Shown one piece after another: positions 1-9,265 of a stretch of DNA of 32,916 bases. Position 1 is the first letter of the stretch, and every line of letters begins with the position of its first letter. The notes under the pieces were generated by a model, which worked only from the letters and a program-made list of their open reading frames with translations, was not told the origin of the DNA and searched no databases. This stretch comes from Liolophura sinensis. Its lineage: Eukaryota; Mollusca; Polyplacophora; Chitonida; Chitonidae. The position numbers and the translations under genes are program-made. The stretch is from positions 66,501 through 99,416 of the forward strand of contig NW_027018057.1 of the NCBI RefSeq assembly GCF_032854445.1, read 5' to 3'.

Positions 1-2014
1 CGTATAAAGAACCCTCAGTGCCAGATGTCAACGTTTTAGCTAAGCTATTAATTTTTATGCTGAACAGTGTTGGCGAAAGAATACTGCCCTGGGGAACACC
101 CATCTCCTGCTCATGCGAATCAGAAAGAGTGGGCCCCACCCGTACCTTAAACTGACGATCAGATAGAAATTCGGATATAAATGATGGTAAGCGGCCTTTA
201 AGACCCATATCAGAAAGGTCCTTTAAAATACCATATTTCCATGTGGTATCGTAGGCCTTCTCAAGGTCAAAAAATATCGACACCACATGTTCATTATTAA
301 TAAAACCGTCACGAATAAAAGTTTCGAAACGGACAAGGTGATCTAAAGTAGATCGACCTTGACGAAAACCACATTGTATATTAGATAGTAACTTGTTGGT
401 TTCAAGAAACCAAACAAGCCTATCATTTACCATCCGTTCCATAGTCTTACAGACGCAGCTGGTAAGAGCTATGGGACGGTAATTATTTGGATCAGTATGA
501 TCCTTACCCAGTTTAGGGACTGGGATAATACACGCCTCCCTCCAAGTCGGCGGAAAATTACCAGTTTGCCAAATGTCATTAAGTAAATCTAAGAGAGTCT
601 CAAGTGGCTCAGATGGTAAATGATTCAGAAGCTTATAATATATATTATCAGGGCCACACGCAGTATCGTGTGCCTTTATAAGAGAAGTTTTAAGTTCCTC
701 AATTGAAAAACGACGATTATAATCTTCTAAATTCTTAGAAGAAACAGGCAATTTAAATTTCTCCTTATGTTTTTTAATACGTCGAAACTCAGAAGTGTAA
801 TTCTCAGAAGAAGATTTCTGAGATATTGTTTCAGCTTTTTTATTCGCTATTTCAGATGGCGATGTTAATAGGGTATCGCCATCTTTTAAATGCTGAATTT
901 TGGCTTTGTTGTTTTTGCCCTTAAGCTTCTGAACCATGTTCCAGACCTTACGCATGGGTGTTTTTGACGTAATGCCCGAAACAAAGTTCCGCCAACAAGA
1001 ACGTCTCTTAGACTTAATTAATCGGCGAGCCTTAGCTCCGAATATACGGACCTGGTTTAAATTATTATTATCAGGACAATGATTAAATCTGCGCTCGGCC
1101 TTTTTGCGATCCTTTATGGCTTTGCGACAGTCATCGTCGTACCAGGGTTTACTTTTGGATATGGGATTTGTCGAGGTCTTAGGTATGGTTCTATCAGCTG
1201 CTGTTAATATAAGTTCATTAAATTTTAAAAGAGGATCTTCTGCAGCATTGAGATTCTCTGGAGTGATGTCAGCCTCACAGAACATCTCAAATGCAATCCA
1301 GTCTGCTTTATCGAATTTCCACCTAGCTACACGTTCTAAAGAATTAGAAGTGATATGTTCTAGGATTATAGGAAAATGGTCACTACCACAAAGATCGTCA
1401 TGCACCCTCCAAGAAAAATCAAGGAAAAGTGATGGATCTGTAATAGTGAGATCGATAGCAGAATAAGCGCCGTTACCTGGATGTAAATAGGTATTAGAAC
1501 CATCATTGAAATAACACAGTTCTTCGTTAGATAAGAAGTTTTCTACTATCTTGCCCTTATCATTTATGTTGTTACTGCCCCATAGGGGGTTATGGGAATT
1601 AAAATTTCCCATAAGTATAAAAGGTGTTGGCAACTGTTCTTTTAAATTATTTAACTGCAAAGCTGACAAAGAAATGTTCGGGGGAATATACACTGAACAT
1701 AATGTGATTGTTTCACATAGTGAAACACGAACGGCCACAGCCTGAAGCTCTGTATCCAGAGCAACAGGGCTGTGAATAATATTGTTATTGACGAAGATAG
1801 AGGAGCCGCCTGCAGCTCGATCTTCTTCATTCGAGTACGTACTGTATAATGAGTAATTTTTAAGAGTTATTTTGTCTTTGTCAGATGTCTTCAGGTGAGT
1901 TTCCTGAAGACACAGGGCAATAGGATTTAATGATTGAACAAGCTGTGTTATTTCAATAAAATTTACCTTCAGGCCTCGACAATTCCACTGTATAATTTTG
2001 TCGTATATCGCCAT
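1..2014 (-). CDS. ORF2 of copy N1 (endonuclease-reverse transcriptase), partial, endonuclease active-site change
   Basis: I read this frame from the ATG at 2014 to the window edge without a stop, about 671 codons against 1,231 in intact copies. The protein nicks target DNA and reverse transcribes the element RNA. Residues 1-220 are an APE/EEP-type endonuclease, with the QWNCRG asparagine, the QETH glutamate and the SDH triad near residues 211-213. RT begins around residue 490; motif A (FFDLEKAYDT) and motif B (GVPQGS) are present. The usual GDFN motif at 136-139 reads GNFN: codon 137 (1604-1606) is AAT where copies D, E and G have GAT. This aspartate corresponds to a catalytic residue in APE-type LINE endonucleases, so N1 is probably endonuclease-dead. 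It overlaps ORF1 by one base (TAATG). Confidence 0.88.
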   Translation of the reverse strand, partial: MAIYDKIIQWNCRGLKVNFIEITQLVQSLNPIALCLQETHLKTSDKDKITLKNYSLYSTYSNEEDRAAGGSSIFVNNNIIHSPVALDTELQAVAVRVSLCETITLCSVYIPPNISLSALQLNNLKEQLPTPFILMGNFNSHNPLWGSNNINDKGKIVENFLSNEELCYFNDGSNTYLHPGNGAYSAIDLTITDPSLFLDFSWRVHDDLCGSDHFPIILEHITSNSLERVARWKFDKADWIAFEMFCEADITPENLNAAEDPLLKFNELILTAADRTIPKTSTNPISKSKPWYDDDCRKAIKDRKKAERRFNHCPDNNNLNQVRIFGAKARRLIKSKRRSCWRNFVSGITSKTPMRKVWNMVQKLKGKNNKAKIQHLKDGDTLLTSPSEIANKKAETISQKSSSENYTSEFRRIKKHKEKFKLPVSSKNLEDYNRRFSIEELKTSLIKAHDTACGPDNIYYKLLNHLPSEPLETLLDLLNDIWQTGNFPPTWREACIIPVPKLGKDHTDPNNYRPIALTSCVCKTMERMVNDRLVWFLETNKLLSNIQCGFRQGRSTLDHLVRFETFIRDGFINNEHVVSIFFDLEKAYDTTWKYGILKDLSDMGLKGRLPSFISEFLSDRQFKVRVGPTLSDSHEQEMGVPQGSILSPTLFSIKINSLAKTLTSGTEGSLY

Positions 2015-3378
2015 TATGGAGGGAGACGTATAGGAGATTTTGCTTTATGTTTTGATCGAGGACGACCCTTTCGTGGAGATCGGCTGGAAGATCTCCCTGA
2101 TGCGGGTGATATATCCATCACCTCCGCATCTGATGTTGAAGGACCAACGTCCTCCAACGAACCAAACTTATTAAAAGTTTGTATAGGATCCCTAGTGGCC
2201 TTAGAGGGACGCTCTGTGGGGCCACTAGGTTTATTAGTTATTTTATTATTATTTTGTGATTGACTTTTGGACTTATTTTTGTCATTTTTAGGGCAATTGG
2301 GCTCAGCTGGTTTACCAGGGTGTTCTATACTATTTACTGTTTTTATTTGTTCTTTTGAAGGAGTTTGAGTTGAGGAAGAACTAAATGAAGGTTGAGATGG
2401 AAGTTGCACAGAAACATAACTAGGTTTGTCGTTTCCAATGGGCCAAGTCCAAGAGGTTTGAGTAGCAACAGTTGCTACTCGCTTGACCACATTGGCAAAC
2501 GAAGTCGGTAGAGAAGTATTAGAAAGTGAGGCTAATTTCCGGGCGTCCTGATAGGAGATATTGTTTTTAATTTTTAAGTTGATAATTTGCTTTTCCTTAA
2601 CGAAAAGCGGACAGTCCCTTGAGGAGGCCATGTGATCTCCACTGCAGTTGCAACACTTAACTGTGTTGCTGCAGTCGAAACCCTCATGGCCGTCACTGCC
2701 GCATCTGAAGCAAATGAGTTTGTTCTTGCATTGTCCCTTGCCATGACCAAATCGTTGGCAATTAAAACAACGTGTAGGATTGGGGATATATAAATCCACA
2801 TTAACCCTATACGGGCCAACGTAGAAATGAGATGGAAGGGAGGTAGTGTTAAAGGTAAGCAGGTATGTATTAAGTTTAAAGAGGTTACCAGATTTCTTCG
2901 TAACGAAGCGTTTCACTCTGGTAACACCCTGTGAATTTAGTTCTTGGCAGATTTCTTCCTCAGTCAGGTCAGCTATATCACCATCCCTGTCACGAATGAT
3001 TCCCTGACAGCTGTTCAGGGAATGGTGAGGGGATGTGAAAACAGATATGTCAGATATTTTATTTAATTTAAGTAAATTTTTTGACTGTTGTTGCCGGAAA
3101 CATTCAATGAGAATGTCTCCGGATCTAAGTTTTTTAACGTTTTTTAAAGTTCCAGCTGTGCCCTGGAGAGCCCTCTGCAAAAGAAACGGGTGAATTTTTG
3201 AAGCCGGCTTTTGTTCACTCTTAGTTGAGAGAACAATAAAAGCCGGCCAACTGCTCTGTTCGTTATCCAGTGAGTCAGACAACTTCCTCTTTTTATCAGC
3301 ACTTAAAAACAAAGTCGGCTGAGAGGAAGATTTATTAGCTATATTCGAAATATTTAAAGTAGGTTTTAATGTAGACAT
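2014..3378 (-). CDS. ORF1 of copy N1 (CCHC zinc-knuckle nucleic-acid-binding protein)
   Basis: Intact, 454 aa, start ATG at 3378 directly after the 5' UTR. ORF1 proteins of this group bind element RNA and form the retrotransposition particle. A conserved N-terminal region (about residues 44-200, beginning WPAF and containing KNVKKLRSGDILIE) leads into three zinc knuckles at about 204-256: C-x2-C-x4-H-x4-C twice, then C-x2-C-x3-H-x6-C. A Ser/Thr/Gln-rich linker follows. The basic tail has RSPRKGRPRSKHK and ends SPIRLPP. The stop codon TAA shares its last base with the ORF2 start. It is nearly identical to ORF1 of copy D, which suggests recent common origin. Confidence 0.92.
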   Translation of the reverse strand: MSTLKPTLNISNIANKSSSQPTLFLSADKKRKLSDSLDNEQSSWPAFIVLSTKSEQKPASKIHPFLLQRALQGTAGTLKNVKKLRSGDILIECFRQQQSKNLLKLNKISDISVFTSPHHSLNSCQGIIRDRDGDIADLTEEEICQELNSQGVTRVKRFVTKKSGNLFKLNTYLLTFNTTSLPSHFYVGPYRVNVDLYIPNPTRCFNCQRFGHGKGQCKNKLICFRCGSDGHEGFDCSNTVKCCNCSGDHMASSRDCPLFVKEKQIINLKIKNNISYQDARKLASLSNTSLPTSFANVVKRVATVATQTSWTWPIGNDKPSYVSVQLPSQPSFSSSSTQTPSKEQIKTVNSIEHPGKPAEPNCPKNDKNKSKSQSQNNNKITNKPSGPTERPSKATRDPIQTFNKFGSLEDVGPSTSDAEVMDISPASGRSSSRSPRKGRPRSKHKAKSPIRLPP

Positions 3379-3980
3379 GACATATAGATATAAATTTCAC
3401 CCCATATGTTCCCCACCCACCACGGAGTGCCAACAAGGGCGATGCCTGAACCTGGGAATACCCGGCAGGAAAGACACCAAGGATTCCATATGAGGTATAC
3501 TCGAACAGATTGATTTATACCAAAGGTTAAATTCAATCTACTCGATTGACCCATGAGCCACCGCCTCAAAACGTAGTCCCGCAAACGATATTTCAGAAAT
3601 AACATTTGTTCGCTAAATGATGTGCTGTTATTGAAGCAATTGGGACCTCGCAGAGGCAAGACATGACCAAGCCGATTGATCGGACCGGGCCCATCCGACC
3701 TCCCGTCTCTCTCCAAGTAAGGGCCAAAGTGACGTGTTGGGCGTGAGGATCTCGCAAGACCAACACGCCCTCAGCCACCAGGATCCCGTCCTCGTAGATT
3801 ACGGGTCGCAACCCACGGCAAACAGGTCGCTCCCCGGTTGCCTCTCACACAACCGGGAAGATGTGAGCCTATTATATTCACCGGGCTCACACAGGAGAGC
3901 TCTAGGTTAGTCGACTTTTACGACAAGCTTGCCTAGAGGGCTGAGGTCCTATTCTTATCACCCCGGAAACCCCACGGGGG
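3379..3980 (-). promoter_or_regulatory. 5' UTR of copy N1, structured, with short uORF
   Basis: This is the 602 bp leader of the element and is presumed to hold its internal promoter. On the minus strand it begins CCCCCGTGGGG and can form several hairpins, including CCCGGTTG/CAACCGGG and TGTGAGCC/GGCTCACA. The first ATG of the leader opens a 33-codon uORF (3694 down to 3593, MGPVRSIG...), at matching places in D (14642-14541) and E (17810-17709). A longer frame that includes it begins at TTG, not ATG, and is broken in E, so I do not treat that as a gene. Confidence 0.7.
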
Positions 3981-4424
3981 TCTAGCGATCCAGAATGTGT
4001 CCCTGAAAAGATGATTGTGGAATCACCTGCCGATCATGTCTCAACTAATGAACCCCGGTTGAATAGTGAGCCTCGGGCATCACCAGCCTCCAGGAATGCC
4101 TCGGTATCGGCACCAGATGAATGCGACGGAACTGGCGTGAAGAGGCTAAAACGCGAACTCCACCTTCCTACAATTCCACCATACACCGGAACGACGAATA
4201 GAGACTGTAGGCCAGTTCGTATCTCTAAGGAGGAGATGAATGAATACAAGGAAAAGTTATTTATGGAAGGAAGTCGAAAACCTCGTATCAAATTTGGCCC
4301 CCACACCAAATTGTGCTACTCTCGCTGCATATGGGGAGGGATAGAGGCTTTGGTGTGTTTCTGTGGAACTATAGACGCTGAGGTCTGCTTTTCTTCTTTA
4401 TTAAACATTAATTCCGCTTGCTGA
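3981..4424 (+). other. Unrecognised open reading frame in the flank of N1
   Basis: The frame is open from the N1 boundary at 3981 through an ATG at 4011 to a stop at 4424 (137 aa from that ATG). The product is hydrophilic: an acidic and Ser-rich start, then KRLKRELHLP, then a charged stretch with EEMNEYKEKLF. I do not recognise the family. The frame being open right up to the insertion point means N1 may have landed inside a longer reading frame whose other half lies beyond the window. The last 40 or so codons run into the 51 bp repeat at 4383-4433, so the 3' end of any real protein may lie earlier. It could be a host exon, another mobile-element ORF, or chance. Confidence 0.3.
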
Positions 4425-4433
4425 GCTGTCAGC
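4383..4433. repeat. 51 bp dispersed repeat, copy 1 (other copy at 20474-20524)
   Basis: This 51 bp matches 20474-20524 with two substitutions and the flanks differ on both sides. On the minus strand both copies read through LTA(Q/K)QAELMFNKEEKQT in one frame; of the three encoded differences in a slightly longer comparison, two are silent. The minus strand also holds AATAAA. It may be a small conserved exon or the 3' end of a short mobile element. Confidence 0.6.
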
Positions 4434-4629
4434 CCAGAGTGTTTGCACGCTATTTACAGCCCACCCTGACCCTCGCTGCGTCCATTTTTCTAGCGCCTCC
4501 TGGGTGGTCGGGAAGACTTTATCTAGAGCCCTGTCAATGTCACCGACCTCTAGGAGGGCCTCCTGTTTGCTGCGGAGTGCTGGGCTGGTATACTCTTCAC
4601 TTCCATCGGCGTGGGCCTTTCGCAGCTGA
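4401..4629 (-). pseudogene. Coding-like fragment on the minus strand, possibly from a Polinton-like or similar mobile-element protein
   Basis: From about 4628 down to a TAA at 4401-4403 the minus strand is open for about 75 codons without an ATG at its start. The inferred peptide contains VGDIDRALDKVFPTTQEAL and then RGSGWAVNSVQTLW. From memory, the pattern GSGW-V--VQTLW-D precedes a conserved block in DNA-polymerase-like proteins of large invertebrate mobile elements. Here the similarity seems to end after QTLW, near the start of the 51 bp repeat, so the last residues are probably chimeric. The upstream end is cut by the tail of copy A. The family assignment is a weak inference; that the stretch is coding-derived is more likely than not. 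Confidence 0.4.
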
Positions 4630-5198
4630 ATGAATGAATGAATGATTATGGTTTAACGCCACATCGACAGTATTTCAGCCATATCGTGGCGAGAACAAGG
4701 TCGAAACACGAGGCGGTTGAGGTTTCCGATATGGTGATGATAACATTAAAAATGGAAACAAATGTTTGGACATGTTTAAAACCAGATTAGAATAACCAAA
4801 AACAGTTAAAACTAGAAAACCCTCATATTTAAAAAAAAATATATCAAGAAATGTATATATAACATCATAGATAAATATTTATATATTAATGAATTATATC
4901 TTGTGATAAATATTTATATATTAATAAATTATATCTTATGATAAAGGCCAATGGCCTTTAAATAATTTATGACAACATCGCCAGCGATGTTGTAAAACAA
5001 ATCATATATAGAGTCGACCGTGTAGAATCTCTGCCGAACGTGGGCAAAGTCCACACAGTCAACCAAGATATGTTTGATGTTATATTGGGCATCGCATCCA
5101 ACGCACTCGGGAGCACTGCTCCCATCTAATATGAAATTGTGCGTTAGACGAGAATGCCCAACACGACACCTTGTTAAAACTACTTGGCCTCTACGAGA
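4630..5198 (-). mobile_element. Copy A: 5'-truncated family 1 fragment (ORF2 C-terminus and 3' UTR)
   Basis: The element's 3' end is the (TGAA)n tail and the hairpin core at 4630-4700. ORF2 ends at 4929, and the coding part runs back to ORF2 residue about 1143 (SRRGQVVLTR), including the C-terminal CCHC (C-x2-C-x7-H-x4-C). It stops at CTCTACGAGA on the plus strand, where the tail of copy B begins. This is the same base at which copy B stops. A frame starting at 5276 reads through the junction into B's 3' UTR and is not a real gene. Confidence 0.85.
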
Positions 5199-5730
5199 AT
5201 GAATGAATGAATGAATGACTTTACGCCACATCGGCAATATTTCAGCCATATCGTGGCGAGAACAAGGTGAAAACAAAAGACGGTTAAGGTTTTCGATATG
5301 ATAATATGAACATCAAAAGTAAAACAAAAAGTACAGACATGCTTAAAATCGCATAAAAGAAAAAATAAGAGTTGAAACTCGAAAACCAGGGTTATATATT
5401 TCATGTATAAATCTATATGTATATAACTGTTTATATATAGATATTTATGACGATTAAAATTTATATTTTATGATATAGGCCAATGACCTTTAAATAATTT
5501 ATGACAACATCGCCAGCGATGCTGTCAAATAAATCATATATAGAGTTGACTGTGTAGAACCTTTGCCGAACATGGGCAAAGTCTACACAGTCAACCAGAA
5601 TATGTTTGATGCCATATTGAGCATCACATCCAACACACTCGGGAGCACTGCTCCCATCCAAGATGAAATTGTGTGTTAGACGAGAATGTCCAATACGGCA
5701 TCTGGTTAAAACGACTTGGTCTCTACGAGA
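5199..5730 (-). mobile_element. Copy B: 5'-truncated family 1 fragment (ORF2 C-terminus and 3' UTR)
   Basis: Tail at 5199-5217, 3' UTR to 5460, ORF2 C-terminal fragment 5461-5730 covering residues about 1143-1231 with the CCHC motif. The break at CTCTACGAGA is identical to that in copy A. Sequence differences from A and C are scattered over the whole length, so B is not a recent tandem copy of either. Confidence 0.87.
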
Positions 5731-8700
5731 ATGAATGAATGAATGATTATGGCTTAACGCCACATCGGCAATATTTCAGCCATACCGTGGCGAGAACAAG
5801 GTGAAAGCAAGAGACGGTTAAGGTTTTCGATATGATAATATGAACACCAAAAGTAAAACAAAAAGTACAGACGTGATTAAAATCGAATAAAAGAAAAATA
5901 AGATTTTAAACTCGAAAACCAGGGTTATAGTACATGTATAAATATATATAACTGTTTATCTATAGATATATATGACAATTAAAATTCATATTTTATGATA
6001 TAGGCCAATGGCCTTCAAATAATTTATGACAACATCGCCAGCGATGCTGTCAAATAAATCATATATAGAGTTGACCGTGTAGAATCTCTGCCGAACATGG
6101 GCAAAGTCTACACAGTCAACCAAAATATGTTTGATGCCATATTGAGCATCACATCCAACACACTCGGGAGCACTGCTCCCATCCAAGATGAAATTGTGTG
6201 TCAGATGAGAATGTCCAATACGGCATCTGGTTAAAACGACTTGGTCTCTACGAGACATACCAAGTGTATATGAATTATAGCCAATGACAGGATGAATAGC
6301 ATGCAGTTTATTATGGACCTGCAAGTTCCATTCACCCTGCCAAAGGCCACGAATATATTTAAGAATATTGCACTTCATGTCAGTACAAGGGATTTTTATC
6401 TTGGATATGGGTTTATTTAGGGCAGCTTTCGCCTCCCTGTCTGCGATTGTGTTTCCATGGATACCAATATGACTTGGTATATAATATCTTTACCTCTTCT
6501 AATTAATTTCCTATGTATAGCTAAAATTTGAAGGATCAAGGGATTTTTAAATTTATTATTCTGTATTGCCAATAAGCAAGACAACGAGTCCGTGCATATC
6601 ATTGCCCTCTGGGCATGCCCAGAAGAAACATATGATAAGGCCAGGAGTATAGCTCTGGCCTCGGCAGAGAATATTGAAGAACAGGATGGAAGACGAAAGG
6701 AAGAGACTCGCTGCTCCATGACAGCCGCAGTCGCAACCCTGTCCCCCTCCTTCGATCCGTCAGCATATATAAATTTATAATCCATATAATTAGCTTTAAT
6801 TTCAGCAAAACCTTGCTGAATTATAAGAGGATTTGTATTCGATTTATTATATTTACGTAGATCAAATATTAGTTTTGGTTGTGGGAGAAGCCATGGAGGA
6901 GACTCCGGAAAAGACACCGGAGCTATATCCTCCAGCTTGATGTTAGCTCCCACAATATGGTCCCGTATGCGCAGACCGAACGAAGGGATCTTGTTAGGAC
7001 ATTTAATATATTTGTCTACATATAATGGATTGAAAACACAGTCGTAGGCAGGGTTTGTTGGATGTGCTTTAAGCTTTGTAGTATATTGAAGACTAAGTTT
7101 AATACGTCGGTTGTATAAGGAAGGCTCATTTGCCTCCACGTATAAACTTTCTACTGGTGAGGTTCTAAAAGCACCAAGGCTGAGCCTCAAACCTTGGTGA
7201 TGAACAGGATCCAACATTTTAATGTACGACTTCCTAGCGGAACCGTAAATGATGGATCCATAGTCCAATTTAGACCTCACCAGAGAACGATATAAATTAA
7301 GTAAAACTGATCGGTCAGCACCCCAATCGGTGCTAGACACGACCTTAATTATATCGAGAGCCTTTGTACATTTAGCTTTAAGCATTTTAATATGAGGTAT
7401 AAAAGATAGTTTACTATCAAATATTATACCTAAAAATTTTGTTTCTCCCAACAATTTTAACCTGTTCACTACAAAAATTTAGCTCAGGGTCAAGATGAAG
7501 TTTCCGTTTATTACAAAAATGCATACCGACGGTTTTAGACGTTGAAAATCTAAAACCGTTTTCAGTTGCCCATTTCTCGATCTTATTGAGACAAAGCTGC
7601 AACTGACGTTCGATATTATTCATATTCTTAGCTCGGTAGCATATAAGGAAATCATCCACGTATAAAGAACCCTCTGTGCCAGATGTTAATGTTTTTGCTA
7701 GCTATTTATTTTTATGCTGAACAGAGTTGGTGATAGAATGCTGCCCCTGGGGTACACCCATTTCTTGCTCATAAGAGTCAGAAAGAGTGGACCCCACCCG
7801 TACCTTAAACTGACGATCGGATAAAAATTTGGATATAAATATAGGTAAGCGACCTTTTAGACCCATATTCGCGAGATCTTTTAAATACCATATTTCCATG
7901 TGGTGTCGTAGGCCTTTTCAAGGTCAAAAAATATGGACACCACATGTTCATTATTGATGAAGCCATCGCGAATAAAAGTTTCGAATCGAACAAGGTGATC
8001 CATGGTAGATCTACCTTGCCGAAAACCGCATTGAATATTAGATAAAAGCTTGTTGGTTTCAAGAAACCAAACAAGTCTATCATTAATCATCCGTTCCATA
8101 GTCTTACAGACACAGCTGGTAAGAGCTATGGGACGGTAATTAATTGGATCAGTATGATCCTTACCCGGTTTGGGAACCGGGATAATACACGCCTCCCTCC
8201 ATGATGGTGGAAAATTACCAGTTATCCAAATATCATTAATCAAATCCAAGAGAGTCTCCAGTGGCTCAGGTGGTAAATGGTTGAGAAACTTATAATATAC
8301 ATTATCAGGACCACAAGCAGTATCGTGGGCCTTTTTTAATGCAGTCTTAAGTTCATCGATATTAAAAGGATTATTATAATCTTCTAAATTCTTAGAAGAA
8401 AAGGGCAATTTAATTTTCTCCTTCTGGTTTTTAATACGTTGGAATTCTTTAGTATAATTCTCAGAAGAAGATTTCTTTGAGATTGTTTCAGCTAGTTTAT
8501 TAGCTATATCGGGTGGAGAAGTTATTATATTATCTCCATCTTTTAAATGCTGAACTTTTGCTCTATTATTTTTGCCCTTAAGTTTCTGAACCATGTTCCA
8601 GACCTTACGCATGGGTGTTTTTGACGTAATGCCCGAAACAAAGTTCCGCCAACAAGATCGTCTCTTGGACTTGAGTAATCGGCGAGCCTTAGCTCTAAAA

Positions 8701-9005
8701 ATACGAACCTGGTTTAAGTTGTTATCAGTAGGACAAATATTAAAGTTTCGCTCGGCCTTTTTGCGGTCCTTAATGGCTTTGCGACAGTCCTTATCATACC
8801 AGGGTTTGCTTTTGGATTTGGGATTTGTCGAAGTTTTAGGTATAGTTCTATCGGCAGCTCGTAAAACAAGCTCGTTAAATTTTAATATTGGATCATCTGC
8901 TGCATTGAGAGTCTCTGGAGTGATATCAGCCTCACAGAACATCTCGAATGCGATCCAATCTGCTTTATCGAATTTCCACCTAGCTACACGTTCTAAAGAA
9001 TTAGA
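5731..9005 (-). mobile_element. Copy C: 5'-truncated, decayed family 1 element
   Basis: Tail and hairpin at 5731-5795, 3' UTR to 5985, then ORF2 sequence back to residue about 223, where the tail of D begins after TTAGA at 9005. It lacks the endonuclease N-terminal part, ORF1 and the 5' UTR. Unlike A and B it continues through the TCTACGAGA site, so that site is intact here. The 3' UTR and C-terminal region resemble B and G (NSIYDLFDSIAGDVVINYLKAIG), while the central part is close to D, suggesting a mosaic copy. Confidence 0.9.
5986..9005 (-). pseudogene. ORF2 of copy C, endonuclease-RT-RNase H, frameshifted
   Basis: Covers residues about 223-1231 of the 1,231 aa protein. Compared with D it has at least five frame-breaking changes: one extra C near 7447, one missing G near 7700, one extra C near 7745, one missing A near 7883, and a 10 bp loss at 6480/6481. 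The 10 bp loss falls in the RNase H WIPSH motif. Open pieces are 8942-7881 (linker and start of RT, with FFDLEKAYDT), 7469-6417 (RT C-terminus into RNase H) and 6378-5986 (C-terminal CCHC). It cannot make a working protein. Confidence 0.9.
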
Positions 9006-9265
9006 ATGAATGAATGAATGATTATGGCTTTACGCCACATCGGCAATATTTCAACCATATCGTGGCGAGAACATGTTTAAAACCAGGAATCAGTATATGG
9101 TTTTCAAGACTGAAGTATGAACATACAAAACAAATGAAAAATGACAGACATGTTTAAAACTAGGTAAAACAATCAAAGCTCTTTAAAAACTTGAAAACCA
9201 CAAAGCTTTTGAAATTTTAATTTGTATATATGAACTAAAAATATCTATGTGAAATAAAAATGAAA
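9006..9265 (-). other. 3' UTR and tail of copy D with terminal hairpin
   Basis: Non-coding 3' end after the ORF2 stop. The outermost ~65 bp hold the tetranucleotide tail and the hairpin CGCCAC/GTGGCG (9033-9038 with 9062-9067), as in A, B, C, G, K and M. The interior of this 3' UTR differs from the other copies, so only the hairpin end is shared. In TPRT elements such structures are often what the reverse transcriptase recognises; that role is inferred here. Confidence 0.7.

Larger units (their letters stand above)
1..3980 (-). mobile_element. Copy N1: I/Nimb-like non-LTR retrotransposon, 5' end complete, 3' end outside window
   Basis: Read on the minus strand it has the 5' terminus CCCCCGTGGGG at 3980, a 602 bp 5' UTR, ORF1 and the first 671 codons of ORF2. 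It runs off the left edge just before the reverse transcriptase YVDD motif. The same 5' terminus occurs at 14928, 18096, 20107 and 30241, which fixes the element boundary. Its target duplication cannot be checked because the 3' end lies outside the window. The I/Nimb assignment rests on domain order (APE endonuclease, RT, RNase H) seen in the intact sister copies and is an inference. Confidence 0.9.

Noticed and set aside
1934-2263. Plus-strand frame across the ORF1/ORF2 junction (also 12881-13204, 18218-18571)
   Set aside because: Antisense shadow of the conserved ORF1 tail; no motif of its own.
2574-2819. Second minus-strand frame inside ORF1 (also 13521-13766)
   Set aside because: Out-of-frame shadow of the zinc-knuckle region.
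3593-3811. 72-residue frame (RPVIYEDG...) in the 5' UTR, seen in most copies
   Set aside because: It starts at TTG, not ATG, and copy E has a stop in the same frame. Its conservation is explained by overall 5' UTR similarity; only the internal 33-codon ATG uORF is noted.
4630-4650. ATGA/TGAA tetranucleotide runs as independent microsatellites
   Set aside because: Every run lies exactly at the 3' end of a family 1 copy and is its tail.
8593-9009. Plus-strand frames opposite ORF2 (also 1104-1466, 15066-15596, 26796-27326)
   Set aside because: They are antisense shadows of the endonuclease and linker coding region and recur only because that region recurs.
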